In this document: positions 19,211 through 27,883 of the stretch, one piece after another
Layout of the letters: each line of letters starts with the position of its first letter
Numbering within the stretch: the stretch's first letter is position 1
DNA from: Chitinophaga sp. HK235
Lineage (GTDB): Bacteria; Bacteroidota; Bacteroidia; Chitinophagales; Chitinophagaceae
Direction of reading: 5' to 3'
Length of the DNA stretch: 64,000 nt
NCBI RefSeq assembly: GCF_018255755.1
Contig: NZ_CP073766.1
Coordinates: forward strand, 4,648,501-4,712,500
Translations under genes and position numbers: made by a program
Notes under the pieces: generated by a model
Seen by the model: the letters and a program-made list of their open reading frames with translations, nothing else
Told to the model about the DNA's origin: nothing
Database searches by the model: none

Positions 19211-20761
19211 ATGCGTAGATTAACCTCTTTATCATTGCTCGTTGGTACCGGCGTAATGCTATCCATGACTGCCTGTCACAAGGACGGTGGAGGACTTTTC
19301 GGCAAAAAGAAGGAAGCATCCTCTGCTACGGGCTGGAACTATAATGACCAGAAAATGGGTGGTTTCAGCGTAGCCAAAAATAAAAACCAGATCACAGGTC
19401 CGGGCCTTGTATTTGTACAGGGTGGTACTTTTGCCATGGGCGCCACTGAGCAGGATGTAATGGGCGACTGGAACAACATTCCTCGTCGTATTACAGTATC
19501 CTCCTTCTATATCGATGAATCCGAAGTGGCCAACGTGCACTATCGGGAGTATCTGTTCTGGCTGTCCCGTGTGTATAACGAATCCTTCCCGCAGGTTTAC
19601 CGCAACGCGCTGCCGGATACCCTGGTATGGCGTAGTGAGCTGGCTTATAATGAGCCGCTGGTAGAATACTACTTCCGTCACCCGGCCTATAACGACTATC
19701 CGGTAGTAGGTGTAACCTGGAAACAGGCAACAGACTACTGTAAATGGCGTTCCAACCGTGTAAACGAAAAGCTGCTGATGGACAAAGGCCTGCTTTCCAA
19801 AGCAGACATTACCAACCAGTCTGACGATAATACCTTCGACACCAAAGCCTATAGTGCCGGCCTTTATGAAGGTACTCCGGGTAAAATGTCCAGCTCTGTT
19901 AAAAACCAGTTCAAAAACGCGGACGGTACTCCAAGGGCCGCCCAGTTTGAAGACGGTATCATGCTGCCCGCCTACCGCCTGCCCACAGAAGCAGAATGGG
20001 AATACGCAGCACTGGGTTACATCGGTCAGAACCCTGGCCCTTCCAAAAAAGAAGGCAAACACGGGGAAGAGCTGATCATGAACAAACAGGTATACTCCTG
20101 GGGCACTAACACCAGCGGTCTGCGTGATATCCGCCGCGGTACCATGCAAGGACAGTTCCTGGCCAACTTTAAGCGCGGCTCCGGTGATAACATGGGTGTG
20201 GCCGGTGGTCTGAACGACCGTGCCTCCATCCCTGGCCCTACCCGCTCTTTCTACCCTAACACTTTCGGTATCTACAATATGTCCGGTAACGTAGCAGAAT
20301 GGGTACTGGATGTTTACAGGCCTCTCAGCCCTATCGATGGTGAAGACTTCAACTACTTCCGTGGTAACAAGTTCCAGACCGTTTACCAGAACGAAAACAA
20401 AGAGTTCGAAAAAGACAGCCTGGGTCACCTGAAAATGCGTGATGTTACTGATGAAGAAAGTGCTAACCGTCTTAACTACCAGAAAGGTGACGTAATCAAC
20501 TACCTCGATGGTGACACCCTCTCTCAGGTGGAATATGGTTATGGCGTTACTACCCTGATCAACGACAAATCACACGTTGTAAAAGGTGGTAGCTGGAACG
20601 ACCGCGCCTACTGGCTCTCTCCAGGTACCCGCCGTTACATGCAGGAAGATATGGCCACCAACACCGTAGGTTTCCGTTGTGCAATGGACCGCGTAGGTAG
20701 CCCAGAAGGTAACAAGTTCAAAACTGGTAACCTGTTCAAAAAACAAAGACAGAAAAGATAA
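19211..20761 (+). CDS. gldJ: gliding motility lipoprotein GldJ
   Basis: A 516-residue lipoprotein (lipobox MLSMTAC) of the formylglycine-generating-enzyme/SUMF1 fold. GldJ is required for type IX secretion and gliding in Flavobacterium and stabilises the GldK-GldN ring. Family features: GPGLVFVQGGTFAMGATEQD, LPTEAEWEYAALG, MSGNVAEWVLDVYR and HVVKGGSWNDRAYWLSPGTR. It is not expected to be an active oxidase; the role is structural. Its neighbours porU and porV, divergently encoded, are part of the same secretion system. Codon use is strongly biased to C-ending codons, as in highly expressed genes such as eno nearby. Confidence 0.93.
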   Translation: MRRLTSLSLLVGTGVMLSMTACHKDGGGLFGKKKEASSATGWNYNDQKMGGFSVAKNKNQITGPGLVFVQGGTFAMGATEQDVMGDWNNIPRRITVSSFYIDESEVANVHYREYLFWLSRVYNESFPQVYRNALPDTLVWRSELAYNEPLVEYYFRHPAYNDYPVVGVTWKQATDYCKWRSNRVNEKLLMDKGLLSKADITNQSDDNTFDTKAYSAGLYEGTPGKMSSSVKNQFKNADGTPRAAQFEDGIMLPAYRLPTEAEWEYAALGYIGQNPGPSKKEGKHGEELIMNKQVYSWGTNTSGLRDIRRGTMQGQFLANFKRGSGDNMGVAGGLNDRASIPGPTRSFYPNTFGIYNMSGNVAEWVLDVYRPLSPIDGEDFNYFRGNKFQTVYQNENKEFEKDSLGHLKMRDVTDEESANRLNYQKGDVINYLDGDTLSQVEYGYGVTTLINDKSHVVKGGSWNDRAYWLSPGTRRYMQEDMATNTVGFRCAMDRVGSPEGNKFKTGNLFKKQRQKR

Positions 20762-20779
20762 TCATCTCCCTAAAGGAGC

Positions 20780-20820
20780 ATAAAAAAAACGCAAAGATGA
20801 AAGTCTTTGCGTTTTTTTAT
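20780..20820. terminator. terminator between gldJ and bcp
   Basis: ACGCAAAGA pairs with TCTTTGCGT, extended by A-runs on the left and T-runs on the right (20780-20797 with 20804-20820). It can work for both convergent genes. Confidence 0.85.
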
Positions 20821-20843
20821 GTCTTTGAGAAACGAAGAAGGAA

Positions 20844-21305
20844 CTACTTCCAGATCTCCAGGATCTCTTCAGTATGGTTCTTGGTATCCGGCTTTTTGAT
20901 GATATGATCAATCACGCCTTTTTCATTGATGAGGAAAGTAGTACGGTGAATCCCGTCATACTTGCGGCCCATCATCTGTTTTTCACCCCAGACACCATAT
21001 TGGTTTACGATCTTATGGTCATCATCTGCCAGTAAGGTAAAAGGCAGATCATATTTTTCTATAAACTTCAGATGGCTTTGTTCGCTGTCCGTGCTTACTC
21101 CTACCACTGCATATCCTTTTTTGGTCAGGTCCTGGTAGTTATCGCGCAGATTGCAGGCCTGTGCAGTACAACCGGGAGTCATGTCTTTCGGATAAAAATA
21201 AAGTACCACGCGTTTACCTTCAAGGTCTTTCAGTGATACGGTTTTGCCGTGCTGGTCCTTGCCTTTGAATACCGGCGCTTTTTCTCCTTCTTTTAAGTTT
21301 ACCAT
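20844..21305 (-). CDS. bcp: thioredoxin-dependent peroxiredoxin (Bcp/PrxQ)
   Basis: A 153-residue atypical 2-Cys peroxiredoxin that reduces hydroperoxides using thioredoxin. The active site is YFYPKDMTPGCTAQACNLRD with the peroxidatic Cys in PGCT and a resolving Cys five residues later, the PrxQ arrangement. The C-terminal LINEKGVIDHIIKK is also typical. ATG at 21305 is preferred; an in-frame GTG at 21347 would overlap the previous stop and add 14 atypical residues. The gene follows the M23 peptidase closely on the same strand. Confidence 0.92.
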   Translation of the reverse strand: MVNLKEGEKAPVFKGKDQHGKTVSLKDLEGKRVVLYFYPKDMTPGCTAQACNLRDNYQDLTKKGYAVVGVSTDSEQSHLKFIEKYDLPFTLLADDDHKIVNQYGVWGEKQMMGRKYDGIHRTTFLINEKGVIDHIIKKPDTKNHTEEILEIWK

Positions 21306-21346
21306 ATCGCGTTTTTTAGGTTTTAGGAAGATGATTATGTTTTGCA

Positions 21347-23041
21347 CTAACGTTTGAAGGACAGATGATAGGTGCCTTCATTACCCGCTACGTCTGTCAC
21401 TTTCATGACGAGTGTATGATTGCCCGGAGGACAATGTTCATCAAACGTATAGGTAAGCACGTTACCTTTCCGGGAAAACATCAGCCATTTACCATCCAGC
21501 TCTCCCCGGAAATCCTTGATGCCGCTGTCATCACTCATGGTAAAAGACAGCTTGGTGGCTTTAGACAGGTTAGCACCAGGTTTCACACCAATTGGCATTA
21601 CTTTAGGCGCTATCGTATCTACTTCCAGGTGGAAATTGCCGAAATCGCGGAAAGTACCTTTGTACCAGCCATCTTCCAGTACGGTACCGGACACACTGGT
21701 GCTGCCAAGGCCTTCCCGTACCATCACTATTTTAGGCTGCAGGTATTCGGGCACTGTTCTGGTAGCCTTCAACCGCACGTCAAAGAAGTCGTGTACCGGC
21801 ACCAGCGGAGTATGGAGGTGATAGATGTTGGAATAATATTTTGCAGATGCAGCCGGGATCTCCTGGTAATTAAAGCAGATCCGGTCGTACAGCGCACGTT
21901 CATCCAGATAAAACTCTACCTGGTTGTTTTCGAAGATATTGCGGGAATCAGGATACATGGTGTTGGCACAAGGCTTGTCCGGTGTTTCCTCTCCGCCCTG
22001 CTGCAGGTTTACCTTCACGGTGGAAGTATTGCCATAGGCGTCTTTCACCAGCAGTTTCACTTCGTGCACCTGTCCGTCAGCCAGGTTGATGGTGCCATCA
22101 CCTTTCAGATCGTGGTAGATGTCCAGTTCATTGCCTGGCAGGGAAAACAGCAGCTGCAGATAAGGGCCTCCGCCTTTTTTCACCTTATAGTCGATATGGG
22201 CATTCAGATATCTGGTTTCTTCATACCCGATATTATCCAGCTGGAAGTCGATGTCCGGCACATCATTATTCAGCATAAAGACTTCGTAAATGCCGTAGGT
22301 GTTGGGTGCATTGTTCATGCGGTCTATGGCGTTGATACCAAGACCTACCTTATCGGCTTTCACTTTTACAACGGGCTGAGTGGTCACGTAGTGGTCGCCG
22401 GCTTTTTTAACAGCGAGCATCATAGGCTGTTGCTCATAGATGCTTTTCTCCATATCGTAAATGGCTATACGATAAACGTCCGGAGGACGGGTATCAGCTA
22501 TGTTAAAGCCAAACAACAGCGGGTTGAGTGGTTTTTCCGTCTGGGTGTTCCGGATTTCGAAGTGCAGGTGCGGGCCGGCAGAGCCGCCGGTATTACCGCT
22601 CCAGGCTACAAAATCACCTTTCTTCACAGGAAACATATTCGCCGGAATAGACAGATCGCTGGCCCAGCTTTCACTGGCATACTGTTGTTTTTTCACGTAA
22701 GCCTGAAGGGCCGGGAAGAAGCTGTTCAGGTGGGCATATACGGTCGTATAGCCATTGGGGTGGGTAATATACAATACATTCCCGAAGCCGGTATGCGACA
22801 CTCCTATACGGCTCACATATCCATCTGCAGCAGCATGTACCGGCAGATTTTCCTTCTGCTGGGTTTTCATGTCCATACCGGAATGGAAGTGATTAGGCCT
22901 TAACTCTCCAAAGTTACCAGCCAGCTCTATGGGAACATTCAGCGGGTTCCTGAAATAGCCCTGGGGGTAATTTTTTTCGGGAACGGATTGCGCCTGTAAT
23001 AAATGTGGTAGTAAGCAAAATAAGCCAATGACTCTCTTCAT
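21347..23041 (-). CDS. M23 family peptidoglycan metallopeptidase
   Basis: A 564-residue exported protein (signal MKRVIGLFCLLPHLLQA) with an N-terminal LytM domain (about residues 40-190) and a long beta-rich C-terminal part of Ig-like or sugar-binding character. Unlike the EnvC pair, the zinc site is complete: NHFHSGMDMKT, TVYAHLNS and AGPHLHFEIRNT. It should therefore be an active endopeptidase on peptidoglycan cross-links. The ATG at 23041 is chosen because it opens the signal peptide; 26 upstream in-frame codons run through a repeat region. It is divergent from gldA. Confidence 0.87.
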   Translation of the reverse strand: MKRVIGLFCLLPHLLQAQSVPEKNYPQGYFRNPLNVPIELAGNFGELRPNHFHSGMDMKTQQKENLPVHAAADGYVSRIGVSHTGFGNVLYITHPNGYTTVYAHLNSFFPALQAYVKKQQYASESWASDLSIPANMFPVKKGDFVAWSGNTGGSAGPHLHFEIRNTQTEKPLNPLLFGFNIADTRPPDVYRIAIYDMEKSIYEQQPMMLAVKKAGDHYVTTQPVVKVKADKVGLGINAIDRMNNAPNTYGIYEVFMLNNDVPDIDFQLDNIGYEETRYLNAHIDYKVKKGGGPYLQLLFSLPGNELDIYHDLKGDGTINLADGQVHEVKLLVKDAYGNTSTVKVNLQQGGEETPDKPCANTMYPDSRNIFENNQVEFYLDERALYDRICFNYQEIPAASAKYYSNIYHLHTPLVPVHDFFDVRLKATRTVPEYLQPKIVMVREGLGSTSVSGTVLEDGWYKGTFRDFGNFHLEVDTIAPKVMPIGVKPGANLSKATKLSFTMSDDSGIKDFRGELDGKWLMFSRKGNVLTYTFDEHCPPGNHTLVMKVTDVAGNEGTYHLSFKR

Positions 23042-23082
23042 AATATTGCAATGGTAGAAAAAAATCGCGAATTCCATTTCGC

Positions 23083-23150
23083 AAAGCGACAAAGTTTGCG
23101 AAGCGGCAAAGTTCGCCAATGAACAGCATCTTTACAAACTTTGTCGCTTT
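23083..23150. repeat. REP-like inverted repeat, 16-bp perfect arms
   Basis: AAAGCGACAAAGTTTG (23083-23098) is perfectly complemented by CAAACTTTGTCGCTTT (23135-23150). The 36-nt loop holds a near copy of the arm (GCGGCAAAGTTCGC), so the unit is present three times, two direct and one inverted. It lies between divergent genes, where a terminator is not expected. Confidence 0.65.
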
Positions 23151-23209
23151 ACGGAACATAATTCATGATTTCTTATGTACATTAGTTGCCGCAAAACGAG
23201 CTATCATAC

Positions 23210-24124
23210 ATGTCTATCCTGGTATCACAACTTAGTAAGGTCTATGGCGAACAAAGGGCGGTAGATGCTATTTCCTTTGAGCTGAAGAAAGGGGAAATAA
23301 CAGGATTTCTGGGCCCCAACGGGGCAGGGAAGTCTACCACCATGAAAATGATTACAGGCTTTCTGCCTCCTACCAGCGGCAGCGCCAGTGTTTGTGGTTA
23401 TGATATCGTCAGCCAGTCTCTGGAGGTACGTAAAAGAGTAGGATACCTGCCGGAGTCGAACCCGTTGTATTACGACATGTATGTACGGGAATTCCTGGAG
23501 TTTGTTGCCGGCGTGCATCAGCTGGGACAGACTGCACCGGATCGTATCAGGAAGGTGATCGATATTACCGGGCTGCAGCCGGAAAGCCGTAAAAAGATAG
23601 GTGCGCTGTCTAACGGCTACAAGCAGCGTGTCGGGCTGGCCCAGGCGTTGCTGCATGATCCCGAAGTGCTGATTCTGGATGAGCCCACTACAGGGCTGGA
23701 CCCTAATCAGCTGGCTGATATCCGTCAGCTTATCAAAGACCTTGGAGCCGATAAAACGGTGATCCTCTCCACGCATATCATGCAGGAAGTGGAAGCACTC
23801 TGCGGACGTGTGATCATTATCAACAAGGGGAAAATAGTAGCTGACGACCAGCTGTCGGAGCTGCAGCAGCAAAATACCGCCAACGGCTATCTGCAGGTGA
23901 CTTTCGGAGAACCCGCCACTGCTGAAGAGTTGGCACAGATCGCCGGTGTTTCCCGCGTCAAAGCCGCAGAAGGCAACAGCTGGCAACTGTATACCAACGA
24001 GATAGACCTTGTACGAAAAAACCTGTTACAATTTGCTTTGATTAATAACAGGAACATCCTTTCTTTGCAAAGCAATTCACAAAGCCTGGAAACCATTTTC
24101 CGGGAAATAACGAAGAGCGTTTAG
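23210..24124 (+). CDS. gldA: ABC transporter ATP-binding protein GldA
   Basis: A 304-residue ATPase of the type that works with GldF and GldG in the gliding-associated ABC transporter. Motifs: Walker A GFLGPNGAGKSTTMK, Q-loop region GYLPESNPLYYDMYV, signature LSNGYKQRVGLAQAL, Walker B EVLILDEPTTGLDPNQ and the switch STHIMQE. The start MSILVSQLSKVYGEQ at 23210 is preferred over eight upstream codons. gldF and gldG are not next to it, as in Flavobacterium where gldA is also separate. GldA versus another ABC-2 type ATPase rests on overall resemblance. Confidence 0.8.
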   Translation: MSILVSQLSKVYGEQRAVDAISFELKKGEITGFLGPNGAGKSTTMKMITGFLPPTSGSASVCGYDIVSQSLEVRKRVGYLPESNPLYYDMYVREFLEFVAGVHQLGQTAPDRIRKVIDITGLQPESRKKIGALSNGYKQRVGLAQALLHDPEVLILDEPTTGLDPNQLADIRQLIKDLGADKTVILSTHIMQEVEALCGRVIIINKGKIVADDQLSELQQQNTANGYLQVTFGEPATAEELAQIAGVSRVKAAEGNSWQLYTNEIDLVRKNLLQFALINNRNILSLQSNSQSLETIFREITKSV

Positions 24125-24175
24125 CTATAAGCAGCTAGCTCCTAGACTAAACGCCCATGCTAACCGCTAATAGCT
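24120..24175. repeat. AGCTA-rich imperfect inverted repeat
   Basis: GTTTAGCTATAAGC at the gldA stop is imperfectly complemented by GCTAATAGCTAAC about 30 nt later, with further AGCTAGCT units between. It could end gldA transcription. A TAACTTTC element just before eno (24183-24190) may be part of the eno promoter. Confidence 0.45.
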
Positions 24176-24196
24176 AACAATTATAACTTTCGAATT

Positions 24197-25486
24197 ATGA
24201 GTACTATTTCAGAAATCCATGCCAGGCAAATTCTCGATAGCCGCGGTAATCCTACAATTGAAGTAGATGTAACTACTGAAGATGGTCATTTCGGCCGTGC
24301 TGCCGTTCCATCCGGCGCCTCTACCGGTAAGCATGAAGCAGTAGAACTGCGTGATAACGACAAGAGCGTTTATGGTGGTAAAGGTGTACTGGAAGCCATC
24401 AAAAACGTAAACGAAATTATTTCGGAAGAACTGGTTGGCTGGGAAGTTACTGACCAGGCAGGTATCGATAAATTACTGATTTCCCTGGATGGTACCCCCA
24501 ACAAAGCCAAACTGGGCGCCAACGCTACCCTGGCTGTGAGCATGGCCGTAGCCAAAGCTGCTGCAGAACAATGCAATCAACCGCTGTACCGCTACCTGGG
24601 CGGCGTCAACGCATTCACCCTGCCTATTCCCCTGATGAACATCATCAACGGTGGTGCGCACGCGGACAACAAAATTGATTTCCAGGAATTTATGATCGTT
24701 CCGATCGGTGCATCTACCTTCTCTGAAGGTCTGCGCTGGGGCGTGGAAGTATTCCACAAACTGAAATCTGTACTGAAAGGTAAAGGCTATAGCACCAACG
24801 TAGGTGATGAAGGTGGTTTCGCTCCTGAAATCCAGAGCAACGAAGAAGCTATCGAAACTGTACTGGAAGCTATCAAAGCTGCCGGTTACACTCCTGGTGA
24901 ACAAATCGCTATCGCCCTGGATGCCGCCAGCAGCGAAATGTACAGCGACGAAACCAAAAAATATAAATTCTACAAAAGCTCTCAGAAAGAAATCACCAGC
25001 GATGAAATGGTGGCTTACTGGACTGAGTGGTGCAACAAATACCCTATCGTTTCCATCGAAGACGGTATGGCCGAAGACGACTGGGAAGGTTGGAAAAAAC
25101 TGACCGAAGCTGTAGGCAGCCGCGTTCAGCTGGTAGGTGACGACCTGTTCGTAACCAACGTTAAACGCCTGAAACAAGGTATCGATCAGAACATCGCTAA
25201 CAGCATCCTGATCAAAGTAAACCAGATCGGTACTGTGACCGAAACCATTGATGCTGTAAACATGGCCCACAAAGCCGGTTATACTTCCATCATGAGCCAC
25301 CGCTCCGGTGAAACCGAAGATACTACTATCGCCGACCTCGCTGTAGCACTGAACTGCGGCCAGATCAAAACCGGTTCTGCTTCCCGCACCGACCGTATGG
25401 CTAAATACAACCAGCTGCTCCGTATTGAAGAAGAGCTGGGCGAAGTAGCTATCTATCCAACTAAAGCTATCAGCGTTAAAAAATAA
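24197..25486 (+). CDS. eno: enolase
   Basis: Glycolytic phosphopyruvate hydratase, 2-phosphoglycerate to phosphoenolpyruvate, 429 residues as expected. Visible: substrate loop GRAAVPSGASTGKHEAVELR, NGGAHADNKIDFQEFMI, metal ligands in IALDAASSEM, VSIEDGMAEDDWEG and LVGDDLFVTN, catalytic Lys in LIKVNQIGTVTET, and the signature SHRSGETEDTTIADLAV. Codon use is highly biased, as for an abundant protein. Confidence 0.98.
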   Translation: MSTISEIHARQILDSRGNPTIEVDVTTEDGHFGRAAVPSGASTGKHEAVELRDNDKSVYGGKGVLEAIKNVNEIISEELVGWEVTDQAGIDKLLISLDGTPNKAKLGANATLAVSMAVAKAAAEQCNQPLYRYLGGVNAFTLPIPLMNIINGGAHADNKIDFQEFMIVPIGASTFSEGLRWGVEVFHKLKSVLKGKGYSTNVGDEGGFAPEIQSNEEAIETVLEAIKAAGYTPGEQIAIALDAASSEMYSDETKKYKFYKSSQKEITSDEMVAYWTEWCNKYPIVSIEDGMAEDDWEGWKKLTEAVGSRVQLVGDDLFVTNVKRLKQGIDQNIANSILIKVNQIGTVTETIDAVNMAHKAGYTSIMSHRSGETEDTTIADLAVALNCGQIKTGSASRTDRMAKYNQLLRIEEELGEVAIYPTKAISVKK

Positions 25487-25496
25487 TCCACCATTT

Positions 25497-25618
25497 ATGG
25501 ATTTATGAATTTATGGATTTATGGATTTAGAGATTTAGAATGCGGCGGAGATACATCTATTCTTCGTTGTATTCTAAATCTCTAAAATCCCTAAATCAAA
25601 AAATCCCTAAATTGCATA
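25497..25618. repeat. ATTTAG-family hairpin plus TTTATGGA direct repeats
   Basis: Four near copies of ATTTATGGA (25502-25527) lead into GATTTAGAGATTTAGAAT (25524-25541), which pairs with ATTCTAAATCTCTAAAATC (25571-25589, one extra A). Further CTAAATC units follow. It lies between eno and the FtsB-like gene and probably acts as the eno terminator. Confidence 0.6.
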
Positions 25619-25619
25619 T

Positions 25620-25931
25620 ATGTCTTTCTTCAAATCCATAAAACTGCCCAGGTATGTAAAGAACAAGTTCTTTATCACGGGCATCGCATTTGTTATATGG
25701 ATTGCCTTTCTGGACAAGACCAACCTGATGTACCAATATCAGTTCCAGTCTGAAGTCAACAAACTGGAAAACCAGAAAGACTTTTTTATCAAAGAAATCA
25801 AACAGACTAAGGAAGAACAACAGGAACTCCTGTCCAGCCCGGAAAAACTGGAGAAATTTGCCCGCGAAAAATATTATATGAAAAAGGATAATGAAGACCT
25901 CTTTATTATCACGCCTGCCCCCCAAGAGTAG
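25620..25931 (+). CDS. septum formation initiator family protein (FtsB/DivIC-like)
   Basis: A 103-residue bitopic protein: short basic cytoplasmic start, one membrane helix (FFITGIAFVIWIAFLD), then a periplasmic coiled coil (QFQSEVNKLENQKDFFIKEI) and the family end EKLEKFAREKYYMKKDNEDL. FtsB/DivIC bridges FtsL and FtsQ in the divisome. The position after eno is a common arrangement of ftsB-type genes in bacteria. Confidence 0.88.
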   Translation: MSFFKSIKLPRYVKNKFFITGIAFVIWIAFLDKTNLMYQYQFQSEVNKLENQKDFFIKEIKQTKEEQQELLSSPEKLEKFAREKYYMKKDNEDLFIITPAPQE

Positions 25932-26041
25932 CCCCTCTCCCCCTTGCGAGTCTTAAAAATTTATCCTAAATTAACAATACAATTTATTATTCCGTCGTTA
26001 TAAAGTTGGGATACACTATTCTTTCATCAAATTGATTATGC

Positions 26042-26254
26042 ATGAGTAATTTTACACTATCTACCCTGTCAACCTTGTATCTTGTTACTGATAGCGATCT
26101 CAAACGTCAACAGCAGGAAGCATCATTAACGCGGGAAGAACAGGCTTGTTTTGAGGACACCAAAGCAGTCCTCAACACCATTCGTTATACTCCCCGGGCA
26201 GCCACCCTGCAGATGATATTTGATTATGCCGCCAGTAAGCCCGAACAGAAATAG
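26042..26254 (+). CDS. small conserved-looking protein of unknown function
   Basis: A 70-residue soluble protein with no signal peptide or membrane segment. The pattern is a short Leu-rich start (LSTLSTLYLVTDSDLKRQQQ), a Glu/Gln-rich helix and a closing segment PRAATLQMIFDYAASKPEQK. I recall similar short proteins in Chitinophagaceae but cannot name a family. The coding composition and its isolation between two gaps support a real gene. It lies 92 nt before nth on the same strand. Confidence 0.55.
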   Translation: MSNFTLSTLSTLYLVTDSDLKRQQQEASLTREEQACFEDTKAVLNTIRYTPRAATLQMIFDYAASKPEQK

Positions 26255-26346
26255 TTCAGGACACGGCTATTGATCCTTAACAAGTTACCTATATACTGCT
26301 GTACGATCCGTGCAGTTATCGCTTTCATTTTTCCTATCTTTACGGC

Positions 26347-26994
26347 ATGACCAAAAAAGAGCGGTACGCCTTTGTGCTCAACTATTTTGAGACACATGTG
26401 CCTAATGCCGAAACAGAGCTTATTTACGATAATCCCTACCAGCTGCTGGTAGCCGTTATTCTCTCCGCACAATGCACCGATAAACGGGTGAATATGACCA
26501 CTCCCGCCATATTTGAGCGTTACCCGGACACTGCGGCACTTAGTCAGGCTACCTTCGATGATCTGTTTCCTCTCATCAGAAGTATTAGTTATCCTAACAA
26601 TAAAACCAAACACCTCATCGGCATGGCCCAGATGGTGATGGATGACTTCAACGGAGAAATACCAGACACCGTGGCCGAACTGGTGAAACTGCCCGGCGTA
26701 GGCCGTAAAACCGCTAACGTGATCACCTCCGTGGTACACCAGCAGCCCAATATGGCCGTGGATACCCACGTATTCAGGGTTTCCGCCCGCATTGGTCTTA
26801 CCACCAACGCTAAAACACCGCTGCAAACAGAACTGCAACTACTGAAGAATATACCTAAAGAAAAGGTACATATCGCCCACCACTGGCTGATCCTGCATGG
26901 CCGTTATATCTGCCTGGCAAGAAATCCCAAATGTGAAGAATGTGGTTTAAGGCCCGCCTGCAAGTATTATCAGCAGCTTATCAAAGCACAATAA
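26347..26994 (+). CDS. nth: endonuclease III
   Basis: DNA glycosylase/AP lyase for oxidised pyrimidines, 215 residues. The helix-hairpin-helix LPGVGRKTANVI with the catalytic Asp in AVDTHVFRVSARIG, the catalytic Lys in LSAQCTDKRVN, and the C-x6-C-x2-C-x5-C iron-sulfur site (CLARNPKCEECGLRPACKYY) are all present. Confidence 0.96.
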   Translation: MTKKERYAFVLNYFETHVPNAETELIYDNPYQLLVAVILSAQCTDKRVNMTTPAIFERYPDTAALSQATFDDLFPLIRSISYPNNKTKHLIGMAQMVMDDFNGEIPDTVAELVKLPGVGRKTANVITSVVHQQPNMAVDTHVFRVSARIGLTTNAKTPLQTELQLLKNIPKEKVHIAHHWLILHGRYICLARNPKCEECGLRPACKYYQQLIKAQ

Positions 26995-27048
26995 GGGTTT
27001 GCTGTTGCCAAAACAGGGGCGTATATTGGTATCCTAATATTTACCTGC

Positions 27049-27768
27049 ATGCGCCCATTCCTGACTGCCAACTGGCGAAATCTGCTGATGCTGAATTTTG
27101 CCGCAGATGCCGCCACCTTACAGCCCTACCTTCCCGCACATACAGAACCGGATACCTGGAACAATATTCATTATGTAAGCCTGGTAGGTTTCCTGTTTGA
27201 AGATACCCGCGTAAAAGGTATCTCCTTCCCCGGCCACCGTACTTTCGAAGAAGTGAACCTCCGCTTTTATGTGCGTTATAAAGACCAGGGACAATGGAAA
27301 CGCGGCGTAGTATTTATCAAAGAACTGGTACCTAAACACCTGATCACCTTTGTAGCCAATACCCTGTACCGGGAAAACTATGCGACTCACCGCATGCGCC
27401 ACCAGTGGGAATATCCCGGTAACAACACCCTGCGGGTCACCTATGAATGGGAAATAAACGGCCAGCCTAATTACCTCAGCGCTACAGCTGCCGAAACAGC
27501 CCTGCCTCTCACCCCTGGCAGTGAAGCCGCCTTTATCACCGAACATTACTGGGGCTATACACGGCTCAATGACCGCACCACCGGCGAGTATCAGGTAACC
27601 CACCCGCAATGGGACATCCATCCGGTACAACATTATGACTACCAGTGCAACGCTGCGGAACTATATGGCGCCGCCTTCGGTCCTATCCTGCAACAGCCCC
27701 CGCTTTCCGCGCTGCTGGCCCAGGGATCGGCTATCGCTGTAATGCCCGGAAGGAAGCTGCTGGCCTAA
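27049..27768 (+). CDS. YqjF-family DUF2071 protein
   Basis: A 239-residue soluble protein of the DUF2071/YqjF family, which has an acetoacetate-decarboxylase-like fold but no settled activity. Features: FLTANWRNLLMLNFAADAAT, LQPYLPAHTEPDTW, FEEVNLRFYVRY and the closing FGPILQQPPLSALLAQGSAI. It starts 55 nt after nth and may be read with it. Confidence 0.82.
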   Translation: MRPFLTANWRNLLMLNFAADAATLQPYLPAHTEPDTWNNIHYVSLVGFLFEDTRVKGISFPGHRTFEEVNLRFYVRYKDQGQWKRGVVFIKELVPKHLITFVANTLYRENYATHRMRHQWEYPGNNTLRVTYEWEINGQPNYLSATAAETALPLTPGSEAAFITEHYWGYTRLNDRTTGEYQVTHPQWDIHPVQHYDYQCNAAELYGAAFGPILQQPPLSALLAQGSAIAVMPGRKLLA

Positions 27769-27883
27769 ACTACAGACACCCGTTTCGTTTTTTTCTTCTA
27801 TCATAAATTTCGAAACGATTTACAATAATTTGCTATCTTAAGCAGTTCATTAAGACTCAATTCTATAAAGCTAAAAATCCGTT

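Noticed and set aside
19259..20428. 389-codon minus-strand ORF
   Set aside because: Antisense to gldJ; no recognisable domain.
21365..22903. 512-codon plus-strand ORF
   Set aside because: Antisense to the M23 peptidase, which has signal peptide and complete zinc motifs. Long shadow ORFs are common here because of biased codon use.
23083..23150. Inverted repeat as a terminator
   Set aside because: It lies upstream of both flanking genes, where no transcript needs to end, and has no T-run.
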